Of a stretch of 64,000 nucleotides of DNA, positions 44,412 through 52,987 are shown piece after piece (position 1 is the first letter of the stretch; each line of letters begins with the position of its first letter). The notes under the pieces are model-generated. The model was not told the origin of the DNA. It saw only the letters and a program-made list of their open reading frames with translations, and did no database searches. The DNA comes from Dyadobacter linearis (GTDB lineage: Bacteria; Bacteroidota; Bacteroidia; Cytophagales; Spirosomataceae). Location of the stretch: contig NZ_CAJRAU010000002.1 of assembly GCF_907165045.1 (NCBI RefSeq), positions 124,001 through 188,000 of the forward strand, read 5' to 3'. A program made the position numbers and the translations under genes.

Positions 44412-45440
44412 ATGGTCTCACATTGTGCTCCTAAAAAAATTTTTTCAGAAGAAGCAAAGTTTTTTTTCATAATCACACTCATTCTCAGTTTGGTGAAAGG
44501 CCAAAATGAGGCATTGGGCTCCGATATCCGGTGGGGATTCTGGGCCCATAAGCGGATTAACAGAATGGCGACTTTCCGCCTGCCGCCTGAAATGCAGGTA
44601 TTTTATAAAAAGCATATTGAATACCTTACTGAAAATGCGACTAATCCGGACAAACGAAGGTACGCTGTCGTGGGTGAAGCGGAGCGGCATTTCATCGACC
44701 TGGATGTTTACGGTGACAGTGCGCTGCTGATCCTTCCCAAATTCTGGCCAGCCGCTGTTGCGCGTTTTGGAGAAGATAGCCTCCGGAAACATGGGATCGT
44801 GCCCTGGCAAATACAGCAATCCGCTTATCAATTGACGGAAGCTTTCAAAACCAAAAATCCGGGGAGGATATTGAAAGTCTCGGCGGACCTGGGCCACTAT
44901 GTCGCCGACGCACACGTGCCTTTACATACCACCAGAAATTATAATGGGCAACTGAGCGGGCAGGAGGGAATTCATGGATTCTGGGAATCGCGACTGCCAG
45001 AGCTATTTGCCGGGAATTACGATTTATGGATCGGTCCGGCGGAGTATTGTGATAATATAGCAATCGAAGCCTGGAAAATTGTCCGTGACTCGCATCTTGC
45101 GTGCGACTCTGTATTTCTGTTTGAGAAACAACTCACATTGCGGTTCAAGAAGGACGAGAAGTACAGTTATGAATTGCGAAATAATGTACTGACCAGAAGT
45201 TATTCAAGAGAATTTTCGGAAAAGTATCATCAAATGCTGGCAAAGCAGGTGGAGCGACGGATGAAAGCTTCGGTAAAAATGGTTGGGGACATTTGGTATA
45301 CCTGCTGGGTCAATGCTGGGCAGCCTGATCTGCGGGAAATATCAGGATTTGCTCCCGGAATAAAAGAAGCGCAGGAGCAGGCGGAAGAACAAAAAAGCTG
45401 GCTTCAAAAGCTGTTCAATGTGCGCACTGAATCTGACTAG
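44412..45440 (+). CDS. Zinc-dependent phospholipase C / S1-P1 nuclease family protein
   Basis: 342 residues. An N-terminal hydrophobic stretch (FFFIITLILSLVKGQ) acts as signal peptide. Zinc ligands expected for the family are all visible: W41 and H46 in WGFWAHKRIN, H93 and D96 in HFIDLD, H162, D166, H168 and H172 in DLGHYVADAHVPLH, and H188 with E192 in IHGFWE. Family members hydrolyse phospholipids or nucleic acid phosphodiesters outside the cytoplasm; which one applies is open. The stop is 5 bases from the convergent DinB gene. Confidence 0.88.
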   Translation: MVSHCAPKKIFSEEAKFFFIITLILSLVKGQNEALGSDIRWGFWAHKRINRMATFRLPPEMQVFYKKHIEYLTENATNPDKRRYAVVGEAERHFIDLDVYGDSALLILPKFWPAAVARFGEDSLRKHGIVPWQIQQSAYQLTEAFKTKNPGRILKVSADLGHYVADAHVPLHTTRNYNGQLSGQEGIHGFWESRLPELFAGNYDLWIGPAEYCDNIAIEAWKIVRDSHLACDSVFLFEKQLTLRFKKDEKYSYELRNNVLTRSYSREFSEKYHQMLAKQVERRMKASVKMVGDIWYTCWVNAGQPDLREISGFAPGIKEAQEQAEEQKSWLQKLFNVRTESD

Positions 45441-45445
45441 GTGAA

Positions 45446-45970
45446 TTACTGATCTTGCCGGGCGAGTAATATCCTGGCTGTCACGAGCAATTGCCCTACA
45501 TGCCGCTGTGTGTGTTCGGCTGCGTGAAATAGCAAGCCCAGTTGTGTAGAAGGTACCATTGCACGGCCAACATATCTCACTTCGGTCAAGGTAGCTTCTG
45601 GGGTAGATTGCAATTGTTTAAGCGAGGCGGCCACTTGTTTCTCGAACGTGAAAAGCAGGCTTTCGTAGGTCTCGTCGCCGAGCGTAGCACTTCCTTCGTT
45701 TTTTAAATAAGCTAGCTGATTTTCATTCAAGGATTCTGATCGTGCGTAGGTAAACAGCCTGTCGAGCACGCCGGAAAGGTGTTGGAGGTGAAAACCGACC
45801 GAAGCCAGACCCGAAGGTTTTTCCCAGAGCAGGTCGGCAGGAAAAAAATCAGAGAATACAGCCAGCTCTTCAACTGCCTGCTTCAATGCGTGTGCTACCG
45901 GTTGCAGCAGAGGCGGAATGTGCGGAATCGGCCCTCGCAGCCAGACTTCTGGTTTCTGATTCTCTTTCAT
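45446..45970 (-). CDS. DinB-family putative metal-dependent protein
   Basis: 174 residues, four-helix bundle pattern. Metal ligands H61 in VGFHLQHL, and H149, H153, H157 in FHAAEHTQRHVGQL agree with the DinB/YfiT superfamily, which includes thiol S-transferases and proteins of unknown function. It lies downstream of the DEAD-box helicase region, in a separate unit divided from it by a terminator hairpin at 45986-46015. Confidence 0.88.
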   Translation of the reverse strand: MKENQKPEVWLRGPIPHIPPLLQPVAHALKQAVEELAVFSDFFPADLLWEKPSGLASVGFHLQHLSGVLDRLFTYARSESLNENQLAYLKNEGSATLGDETYESLLFTFEKQVAASLKQLQSTPEATLTEVRYVGRAMVPSTQLGLLFHAAEHTQRHVGQLLVTARILLARQDQ

Positions 45971-45985
45971 GGTGGCAAAATAACA

Positions 45986-46015
45986 AAAAAAGGGACCCGA
46001 TTGAGTCCCCTTTTT
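45986..46015. terminator. Intrinsic terminator after the DEAD-box helicase gene
   Basis: A-run plus GGGAC pairs with GTCCC plus T-run, with one internal mismatch and an eight-base loop. Read leftward it ends the helicase transcript 19 bases past its stop. Confidence 0.75.
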
Positions 46016-46033
46016 GAATGATTTGACAGGCGA

Positions 46034-47800
46034 TTATTTCGCAATATCAATTTGAACAGGTTTTCCTTTGATGGTATTACCGTCCATGGCACGAAGCACT
46101 GCGCGAGCGTCACGTTCAGGAACGTCCACAAAAGTGAACTTGTCGTATATGTCGATTGCACCGATCGTCTTGCCAGGAATATTGGCTTCGCCAGCGATGG
46201 CACCAACAATATCCTTCGGCATGATATGGTCTTTGCGACCAAGGCTTAAAAATAAACGGGTCATACCAGCTTCAACTGATGCGGGTTTGCGGTTCTCATC
46301 GCGAACACCTTCGGGACGGCGAAAATCACCTTTTGGTGCGTAGCGATCAGCTCCCCGACGTTCTCCTTCTCTGCGATCGTTACCTCTTTCGAAGCGACCT
46401 CCGCTGGAAGGACGTCTTTCAAATCTGTCACCGCCAGAACGTCCGGCGTCACCGCGTCTTTCTTCCCAGGCCAGGTTTGAATCTCCGTATTCATTTTTCT
46501 GAACACCCATGATCTGTTTCGCCATGGCGCCTACAACCTGCTCAGTCGAGTAACCTGCGTGCTGCAACATTTCGAGAACATCTCCGAAAAGCTCCTGATC
46601 GTCACCTTCCTGGATAGATACAGAAATACTTTCAACAAAACGTGCCTTGCGAACACCAACGATATCTTCGTAAGAAGGAATAACTCCTTTTTCGATTTTT
46701 ACCTTGGTGTAACCTTCGATTGTTTTCAGACGATATTTTTCGTCACGGGCAACCAGTGAAAATGCTTTTCCTGACATTCCCGCACGGCCGGTACGACCGA
46801 TCCGGTGAACGTAATATTCTTCGTCCAAAGGAATGTCATAATTGATCACACCGTCAAGTCCGCTCACGTCAATACCGCGGGCAGCTACGTCTGTCGCAAC
46901 CAGGATAGTAGTAACACCAGCCTTGAATTTGCTCATTACGTTACTCCTTTGTTGCTGACGCAAATCGCCGTGAATACCCTCGGAAGCGTAGCCTCTCAAT
47001 TGAAGATCTTCAACGATTTCGTCTACCTTTCTTTTGGTATTACAAAAAACAAGCAGTGATTTCAAGTGGTGCATATCGATCAGGCGGGTCATTACTTCCA
47101 CTTTCGCCTGAGGTTTAACTTCGAAGTAAACCTGCTCGATATTTACGTTAGTAAGCTCGTTACGAACTACTTTAATCAATATCGGATCGTTCAAAAAACG
47201 CTTTGTGATCGACATGATTGGCTTCGACATAGTTGCCGAGAAAAGGATAGTCTGGCGATCTTCCGGCATATCTGCAAGAATGCTTTCAATATCTTCACGG
47301 AATCCCATATCAAGCATTTCGTCCGCTTCATCCAAAACCATCATCCGAACTTCGTCGAATTTCAAGGTTTTGCGTTCCATGTGGTCCATTACACGACCTG
47401 GCGTTCCTACAACAATATGTACGCCTTTTTTCAGGGAACGCATTTGTCTGTCGATCGAATCTCCGCCATAAATAGCTTCGATTTTGATGCCTCTCTGGAA
47501 TTTAGCCAGGCGGCCGATTTCTTCTGATACCTGCACCGCCAATTCACGTGTTGGGCAAAGTACCAATGCCTGTACTGCATTACTGGTAATATCGATTCTT
47601 TCAAGTACCGGGATACCAAATGCGGCAGTTTTTCCGGTTCCTGTTTGCGCCTGACCAATTACGTCAGATCCCTGCATTACTGCCGGAATGCCTTGTGCTT
47701 GTATCGGCGAGGGTTTTGTAAAACCCATTTCTGTAAGGGCTTTAAGGATATTCTCAGAGAGACCAAGCTCCGAAAATGATTCAATTGTTTCAGTTGTCAT
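46034..47800 (-). CDS. DEAD-box RNA helicase with DbpA-type RNA-binding domain (CsdA/DeaD-like)
   Basis: 588 residues. Q motif with SPIQAQGIP, Walker A AQTGTGKT (51-58), PTRELA, GTPGR, DEAD at 157-160, SAT, and in the second lobe ARGIDV and HRIGRTGRAG. An Arg/Gly/Glu-rich linker (about 450-505) leads to a C-terminal DbpA-like RNA-binding domain (TRLFLSLGRKDHIMPKDIVGAI). This is the CsdA/DeaD layout; such helicases act in ribosome assembly and RNA decay, often at low temperature. It has a clear promoter about 315 bases upstream of the start, so the mRNA has a long leader. Confidence 0.94.
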   Translation of the reverse strand: MTTETIESFSELGLSENILKALTEMGFTKPSPIQAQGIPAVMQGSDVIGQAQTGTGKTAAFGIPVLERIDITSNAVQALVLCPTRELAVQVSEEIGRLAKFQRGIKIEAIYGGDSIDRQMRSLKKGVHIVVGTPGRVMDHMERKTLKFDEVRMMVLDEADEMLDMGFREDIESILADMPEDRQTILFSATMSKPIMSITKRFLNDPILIKVVRNELTNVNIEQVYFEVKPQAKVEVMTRLIDMHHLKSLLVFCNTKRKVDEIVEDLQLRGYASEGIHGDLRQQQRSNVMSKFKAGVTTILVATDVAARGIDVSGLDGVINYDIPLDEEYYVHRIGRTGRAGMSGKAFSLVARDEKYRLKTIEGYTKVKIEKGVIPSYEDIVGVRKARFVESISVSIQEGDDQELFGDVLEMLQHAGYSTEQVVGAMAKQIMGVQKNEYGDSNLAWEERRGDAGRSGGDRFERRPSSGGRFERGNDRREGERRGADRYAPKGDFRRPEGVRDENRKPASVEAGMTRLFLSLGRKDHIMPKDIVGAIAGEANIPGKTIGAIDIYDKFTFVDVPERDARAVLRAMDGNTIKGKPVQIDIAK

Positions 47801-48107
47801 TATCTGTCTATTAGTATTATTCTATTTGGAAAAATCAGCTCAGCAGCATTTGCCAACTCTGGTTTTGTCGAAACAAAAATATACCGGTCTAGCTCAGTAA
47901 TATGAAATGTTTTGACAACAAACCTCTGTCGAAATGACGAGAGCTTAAAAACGAAAATTTTAAAAAAGGGATTGCGCAAAGCCCACCACAATCATCCGTG
48001 GGGCTCTGCATGTGAACGGCTGTCTTACCGGACGAATTGATGCAGGCTGCTATCTTTTAATGAATGCCTGACCGTATGAAGCAGAGAAGCGAACGGATGT
48101 TCGTAAA
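47801..48107 (-). promoter_or_regulatory. Long 5' leader of the DEAD-box helicase mRNA
   Basis: About 300 untranslated bases between the promoter at 48115-48144 and the start codon at 47800. A stem AGCCC-AC / GTGGGGCT at about 47979-48006 (one bulge) is visible. No credible small ORF. Long leaders on cold-shock helicase genes are known in other bacteria and affect stability or autoregulation; that this one does so is inferred. Confidence 0.5.
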
Positions 48108-48114
48108 TTTTATG

Positions 48115-48144
48115 CAAAAGTAAGAAGATAATCGGAAACTGCAA
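48115..48144 (-). promoter_or_regulatory. Consensus Bacteroidota promoter for the DEAD-box helicase
   Basis: On the minus strand: TTG (48144-48142), exactly 19 bases, then TACTTTTG (48122-48115). Both elements match the consensus. Confidence 0.8.
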
Positions 48145-48185
48145 GCTATGCAGTAAATTAATTGTAATATTTTTAGAAAGCAAAA

Positions 48186-48212
48186 GCCTGACAAGAGTAA
48201 CTCCTGCCAGGC
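48186..48212 (-). terminator. Intrinsic terminator of ald
   Basis: A 12-position stem with two mismatches (GCCTG...CAGGC outside, GAG-taa-CTC inside) followed on the minus strand by TTTTG, 24 bases past the ald stop. Confidence 0.75.
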
Positions 48213-48235
48213 ATATATAGTTAGGTTTGTTGTAT

Positions 48236-49348
48236 TCAGAATAATTCTTTCACCTCGGTATAAGGCAGGTTCCATGCATCGGAAACACCTTTGAATACCA
48301 CTTTACCATTTACTACATTCAATCCTTTGCGCAACTCTTCATTGGCCGCGCAGGCAGTTTTCCAGCCCAGATTCGCCAGCTGCAATGCATAAGGTAAAGT
48401 TGCATTTGTCAAAGCCAGGGTGGAAGTGTAGGGAACCGCTCCGGGCATATTCGCAACGCAATAATGTACGACACCATCCACTTCGTAGATCGGATGTTCG
48501 TGCGTGGTCGCTTTGGAAGTTTCAAAGCAGCCGCCCTGGTCAATCGCCACGTCTACCATTACAGTACCCGGCTTCATGAGTTTCAGCATATCCCTGGTAA
48601 TCAGGTAAGGAGCTTTCGCGCCGGGGATCAGTACGCCGCCGATGATCAGGTTTGCGCTTTTGATGAGCTCACGGATATTGTATTCGTTGGACATAACGGT
48701 ATCCACATTGGCTGGCATAATATCTTCCAGGTAACGCAGCCGCGGCAGACTGATATCAGCGATCGTTACATTTGCCCCGAGTCCCGCGGCCATTTTTGCG
48801 GATTGTGTACCTACAATACCACCGCCAAGTACCAATACATTCGCAGGTTTTACGCCTGCAACGCCACCGAGCAGAATACCAAATCCGCCCATCGGTTTTT
48901 CCAGATATTTGGCGCCTTCCTGTACCGCCATTCTACCTGCTACCTCACTCATCGGAACAAGCAGCGGCAGACTTCTGTCTGTTTTTTCAACGGTTTCGTA
49001 AGCCAGACAAACTGCCTTTCTTTCAATCATCGCGTGTGTAAGTGGCTCCGAAGATGCAAAATGGAAGTAGGTGAATAGCAGTTGATCTTCTTTAATCAGC
49101 GCATATTCACTTTCAATCGGCTCCTTTACTTTTATGATCATTTCCGCGATCGCATACACTTCTTCAATGGCAGGCAGGATACTTGCGCCCGCTTCCTGAT
49201 ATTGCTCGTCGCTGAAACCGCTTCCTTTTCCCGCATCTGCTTGTACATATACAAGGTGACCTTGCTTGCGGAACTCAGTCACACCTGCCGGCGTAAGCGC
49301 CACTCGGTTTTCATTATTCTTGATCTCTTTCGGGACACCGATTATCAT
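48236..49348 (-). CDS. ald: Alanine dehydrogenase
   Basis: 370 residues, standard length. MIIGVPKEIKNNENRVALTP at the start, substrate residues K75 in KVKEP and H96 in YFHFAS, the NAD fold VLVLGGGIVGTQSAKMA, and late NMPGAVPYTSTLALTNAT are all diagnostic. It interconverts L-alanine and pyruvate with NAD(H) in the cytoplasm. Divergent from an Lrp-family regulator 180 bases away, which by analogy may control it. A perfect -7 element lies 44 bases upstream. Confidence 0.97.
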   Translation of the reverse strand: MIIGVPKEIKNNENRVALTPAGVTEFRKQGHLVYVQADAGKGSGFSDEQYQEAGASILPAIEEVYAIAEMIIKVKEPIESEYALIKEDQLLFTYFHFASSEPLTHAMIERKAVCLAYETVEKTDRSLPLLVPMSEVAGRMAVQEGAKYLEKPMGGFGILLGGVAGVKPANVLVLGGGIVGTQSAKMAAGLGANVTIADISLPRLRYLEDIMPANVDTVMSNEYNIRELIKSANLIIGGVLIPGAKAPYLITRDMLKLMKPGTVMVDVAIDQGGCFETSKATTHEHPIYEVDGVVHYCVANMPGAVPYTSTLALTNATLPYALQLANLGWKTACAANEELRKGLNVVNGKVVFKGVSDAWNLPYTEVKELF

Positions 49349-49391
49349 ATAGGATAGTGTTAATGCTTGTGGTATTTGGAAGCGAAGAATC

Positions 49392-49399
49392 CAAAAGTA
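49392..49399 (-). promoter_or_regulatory. Candidate -7 promoter element for ald
   Basis: Minus strand TACTTTTG, an exact match to TAnnTTTG, giving a leader of about 40 nt. No clear TTG at -33, as expected for an activator-dependent promoter. Confidence 0.55.
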
Positions 49400-49429
49400 G
49401 GTTGTTGCGGAAAATCATACCAGATATAG

Positions 49430-49459
49430 TTTATAAGACAGAAAAGAAAACTATTTTTG
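49430..49459 (+). promoter_or_regulatory. Candidate promoter for the Lrp-family gene
   Basis: TTT at about 49430, 19 bases, then TATTTTTG at 49452-49459 (exact -7 match, one mismatch at -33). It faces away from the ald promoter, about 50 bases apart. Confidence 0.55.
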
Positions 49460-49528
49460 GTTGGTTTTGTAAGAAAAAATACTGGAAAACCACTTTTTAA
49501 CCTGGCGCTAATCAGAAAAAAATACTGA

Positions 49529-49990
49529 ATGCAACTAGACCCGACCGACCGCAAAATCCTGACACTATTGCAGGACGACGCGCAACTGACCATCAAAGAG
49601 ATCGCAAGTAAGATCAATCTCTCTGTAACCCCGGTTCACGAGCGGATCAAAAAGCTTGAAAAAGAGGGTTTTATCGACAAATATGTCAGCCTTTTAAACC
49701 GCAGGAAACTGGGGAAAAGCCTGGTGGTATATTGCAATGTAACCCTTGATAAGCAGCGGAAAGAGAGTTTTGAGGACTTCAACCAGGCTATCGTGAATAT
49801 GAGTGAGGTGCTTGAATGCTCGGTCGTTTCGGGCAACTTCGATTATATGCTGAAAGTGATCGTGGAAGATGGGGAAGCTTACAATCAATTCTACCAACAA
49901 AAACTTTCTGCACTCAAAAGCGTGTTACACATCAGTAGTTATTTCGTAATTTCCGAGATAAAGTACACTACGGGAATTGAGGTAGTCTGA
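49529..49990 (+). CDS. Lrp/AsnC-family transcriptional regulator
   Basis: 153 residues. The N-terminal winged helix (LDPTDRKILTLLQDDAQLTIKEIASKINLSVTPVHERIKKLE) and the C-terminal ligand-binding RAM domain (about 68-150) are complete. Members bind amino acids and control amino acid metabolism genes. Being divergent from ald, it is the natural regulator of that gene, as for AldR in mycobacteria; binding was not tested. Confidence 0.94.
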   Translation: MQLDPTDRKILTLLQDDAQLTIKEIASKINLSVTPVHERIKKLEKEGFIDKYVSLLNRRKLGKSLVVYCNVTLDKQRKESFEDFNQAIVNMSEVLECSVVSGNFDYMLKVIVEDGEAYNQFYQQKLSALKSVLHISSYFVISEIKYTTGIEVV

Positions 49991-50060
49991 TCGGGCGGGC
50001 CTTTTTTCAATCATCACATCGCGCAAATAGCTGAATGCTAATCGCCAAAAGCGGTATTTA

Positions 50061-51083
50061 ATGAACAAAAATTTTAAGGATGGTCTGAACTTAATGTCCA
50101 AAGTAACGCCGAAGCGCGCCTGGAATTCTATTCAGATCTTGAGCAGTTATTTTTATTCCAAAATGACCGGAAACCCGGTGCACTGGGGAATGCCGATCGC
50201 CATTTCTTTCGAACCTACCACTTCTTGTAATTTACGCTGTCCCGAATGCCCGAGCGGACTTCGTTCATTTACGAGACCTACCGGGATGATGGAGGAGAAG
50301 CTATATAAAAAGACCATCGACGAGCTCGCAGATACGCTATTATATCTGATTTTCTACTTCCAGGGAGAACCTTACCTGCATCCCAAGTTTTTTGAGCTGG
50401 TCCAATATGCGCACGACAAAGGCATTTACACGGCTACTTCCACAAATGCGCATTATTTAAATGATGAGAAAGCGAAGAAGACAGTAGAGTCGGGGCTGGA
50501 CAGGCTGATCATTTCTATCGACGGGACTACGCAGGATGTGTACCAGCAATATCGGGTTGGCGGGAATCTGGAAAAGGTGCTGGAAGGAACGCGCAATATT
50601 ATTAAGTGGAAAAAGGAGCTCAAATCGAGCACGCCGCACGTTATTTTTCAGTTTTTGGTAGTGAAGCCAAATGAACATCAGATCGAGGATGTGAAGAAGC
50701 TGGCCGAGGAAATGGGTGTTGATGAGATCGGTTTCAAAACCGCGCAAATATATGACTATGAGGAAGGTTCAAATCTGATCCCGACGATTGACAAGTATTC
50801 GAGATATAAGCAGGAAGCCGGCGGCGGCTATTCTATTAAAAACAAATTTGTAGATCACTGCTGGAAAATGTGGCATTCCTGCGTGATAACCTGGGACGGC
50901 GCGGTGGTACCTTGCTGTTTTGACAAAGACGCTGAATATAAACTTGGTGACATGAAGCGGCAGACATTTACAGAACTTTGGAGAGGCAAGAAATATGTAG
51001 ACTTCCGTGCGTCGCTGATCCGGTCGCGATCGGAAATAGAAATGTGCAAGAATTGTACGGAAGGAACGCAGGTTTGGGCGTGA
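50061..51083 (+). CDS. Radical SAM protein with SPASM domain
   Basis: 340 residues. The radical SAM cluster motif is CNLRCPEC (C56, C60, C63) after FEPTTS. A C-terminal SPASM region carries further cysteines: HCWKMWHSCVITWDG, VPCCFDKD and MCKNCTEG, which bind one or two extra iron-sulfur clusters. SPASM enzymes modify peptides, sugars or lipids; the substrate is not evident since no precursor peptide is visible next to it. It follows lrp by 70 bases and ends at a hairpin terminator. Confidence 0.9.
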   Translation: MNKNFKDGLNLMSKVTPKRAWNSIQILSSYFYSKMTGNPVHWGMPIAISFEPTTSCNLRCPECPSGLRSFTRPTGMMEEKLYKKTIDELADTLLYLIFYFQGEPYLHPKFFELVQYAHDKGIYTATSTNAHYLNDEKAKKTVESGLDRLIISIDGTTQDVYQQYRVGGNLEKVLEGTRNIIKWKKELKSSTPHVIFQFLVVKPNEHQIEDVKKLAEEMGVDEIGFKTAQIYDYEEGSNLIPTIDKYSRYKQEAGGGYSIKNKFVDHCWKMWHSCVITWDGAVVPCCFDKDAEYKLGDMKRQTFTELWRGKKYVDFRASLIRSRSEIEMCKNCTEGTQVWA

Positions 51084-51108
51084 AACATCCGTCTAATTCC
51101 GGGTGTTT
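51083..51108 (+). terminator. Intrinsic terminator after the radical SAM gene
   Basis: AAACATCCG pairs with CGGGTGTTT (nine pairs, one G-T) around an eight-base loop, directly at the stop codon, followed by GTAATTTTAATT. Confidence 0.65.
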
Positions 51109-51247
51109 GTAATTTTAATTAAATAATAATGTAAGCTAAATCGCTGATTAGCAATATAATATTTGTTTTACTCAAATCTCCGTGGAACATTTTTTGGTGA
51201 ATTGCCCTGAATAGCTGAAATTTGAAATTGGTAACACAAATGAATAC

Positions 51248-52045
51248 ATGGGCAAAGTTATTGCAATTGCGAATCAAAAGGGAGGAGTAGGGAAGACGAC
51301 CACCGCTATTAATTTGGCTGCCAGCCTGGCTGCGCTTGAATTCCGGACTTTAATCATTGACGCCGATCCTCAGGCAAACTCCACTTCCGGGCTGGGTTTT
51401 AACCCGCAGGAAATGGAAAACAGCATTTACGAGTGCATGGTAGAGCAGGCGAAAGCTTCGGAAATTATCTTCGAAACAGACTTCCCAAACCTGCATTTAC
51501 TTCCTTCACACATTGATCTCGTCGGTGCTGAGATCGAGATGATTAACCTGAAAAACAGGGAAAACAGAATGAAGGACGCCATTTCGGAAGTGCGCGACAA
51601 CTACGATTTTATTATCATCGATTGTTCACCCTCATTGGGCCTGATCACGATCAATAGCCTTACAGCAGCAGACTCGGTTATCATTCCGGTTCAATGCGAA
51701 TATTTTGCATTGGAAGGTCTCGGCAAACTTCTCAATACCATTACAATCATTCAATCCAGGCTCAATACCGACCTGATTATCGAAGGGATCCTGCTGACCA
51801 TGTACGACCTTCGGCTGCGGCTTTCTAATCAGGTTGTGACTGAGGTTACTAACCATTTTGAGTCACTTGTCTTCAATACGATCATTCCCCGCAACGTCCG
51901 CATCAGTGAGGCGCCAAGTTATGGTATCCCGGTTATGGCGCAGGATTCAGACAGTAAGGGGGCGGTTAGCTATTTGAATCTTGCAAGAGAAATTCTAAGT
52001 AAAAACGGGTTGCTCTCTTCGGATAAGCAAATGGGCGTAAACTGA
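51248..52045 (+). CDS. parA: Chromosome partitioning ATPase ParA
   Basis: 265 residues. Deviant Walker A KGGVGKTT at 11-18, DADPQANSTSGLG, and IIIDCSPSLGLIT are typical of ParA/Soj. It works with ParB to segregate the chromosome origin region. First gene of a run of six plus-strand genes (parA, parB, DUF5683, dapB, lepB, lepB). Confidence 0.96.
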   Translation: MGKVIAIANQKGGVGKTTTAINLAASLAALEFRTLIIDADPQANSTSGLGFNPQEMENSIYECMVEQAKASEIIFETDFPNLHLLPSHIDLVGAEIEMINLKNRENRMKDAISEVRDNYDFIIIDCSPSLGLITINSLTAADSVIIPVQCEYFALEGLGKLLNTITIIQSRLNTDLIIEGILLTMYDLRLRLSNQVVTEVTNHFESLVFNTIIPRNVRISEAPSYGIPVMAQDSDSKGAVSYLNLAREILSKNGLLSSDKQMGVN

Positions 52046-52066
52046 TTATGATCAAATAGTTAAGAC

Positions 52067-52984
52067 ATGGAGAATAGCAGTAAGACAAAAAAAATGACCG
52101 GGCTTGGCAGAGGATTGGGAGCACTTCTGCAGGACTCAGAGAAGGTAAATAATTCAAGATCAGCCTCCCGAATGCCGGCAACGGACGTGGTGGGTTCGAT
52201 GAACGATATCAGTCTTGATCAGATAGAGGCTAATCCATACCAGCCGAGGACGAAATTCGACCAGGAAGCATTGCAGGAATTGGCCGATTCAATCCGGGTA
52301 CAAGGCATTATTCAACCGATTACTGTTCGTCAGATGTCGGAAGATTCTTACCAGCTTATTTCTGGTGAGCGCAGGTTGCAGGCTTCCAAATCAATCGGCT
52401 TGACTACCATTCCCGCTTACGTAAGAACAGCGAATGACCAGCAAATGCTGGAAATGGCGCTGATCGAAAATATCCAGCGTGAAAACCTCAACTCAATAGA
52501 GATCGCGCTCAGTTACCAGCGACTCATACTCGAATGCAGCCTCAAACAGGAAGAGTTGGGGATCAGAGTAGGTAAGAACCGTACAACTGTCAATAACTAT
52601 ATCCGTTTGCTGAAATTACCGCCGGTAATTCAGGCTGCGTTGCGGGACAATAAGATCAGTATGGGACACGCGAGAGCTATTATTACGATTAATAGCGATC
52701 AGAGCCAGCTGAAAATTTTTAATAAAATCATTGAAGAAGGCTGGTCTGTGCGGAAGGTAGAGGACGAGGTAAGAAAGCTTGGAATGATGAGCACGAGCTC
52801 GCTTACCGACAAGAAACCAGTGACAATTAATCAGGAAATAAAGTCGTTACAGTTTCAATTATCTTCCTTTTTCGGAGCAAAGGTTTCCGTAAAAAGTAGT
52901 GAGGCGCATAAAGGTGAAATTAAGATCCCTTTTGCCTCGCAGGAGGAATTAAAGAAGATTTTGGAAACATTGAAATTTAAATAA
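52067..52984 (+). CDS. parB: Chromosome partitioning protein ParB
   Basis: 305 residues. N-terminal GLGRGLGALL, the CTP-binding region with NPYQPRTKFD and SGERRLQAS, a central helix-turn-helix (EELGIRVGKNRTTVNNYIRLLKL) and a C-terminal dimer domain. It loads at parS sites and spreads. No parS-like 16-bp palindrome was seen in the vicinity by eye. 21 bases after parA. Confidence 0.95.
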   Translation: MENSSKTKKMTGLGRGLGALLQDSEKVNNSRSASRMPATDVVGSMNDISLDQIEANPYQPRTKFDQEALQELADSIRVQGIIQPITVRQMSEDSYQLISGERRLQASKSIGLTTIPAYVRTANDQQMLEMALIENIQRENLNSIEIALSYQRLILECSLKQEELGIRVGKNRTTVNNYIRLLKLPPVIQAALRDNKISMGHARAIITINSDQSQLKIFNKIIEEGWSVRKVEDEVRKLGMMSTSSLTDKKPVTINQEIKSLQFQLSSFFGAKVSVKSSEAHKGEIKIPFASQEELKKILETLKFK

Positions 52985-52987
52985 GAC

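Noticed and set aside
48464-49078. 204-residue plus-strand frame opposite ald
   Set aside because: It lies fully inside ald on the other strand; His/Tyr/Cys-rich composition is that of an antisense shadow.
51084-51247. parS centromere site next to parAB
   Set aside because: No 16-bp palindrome of the TGTTTCACGTGAAACA type is visible here or in the adjacent genes.
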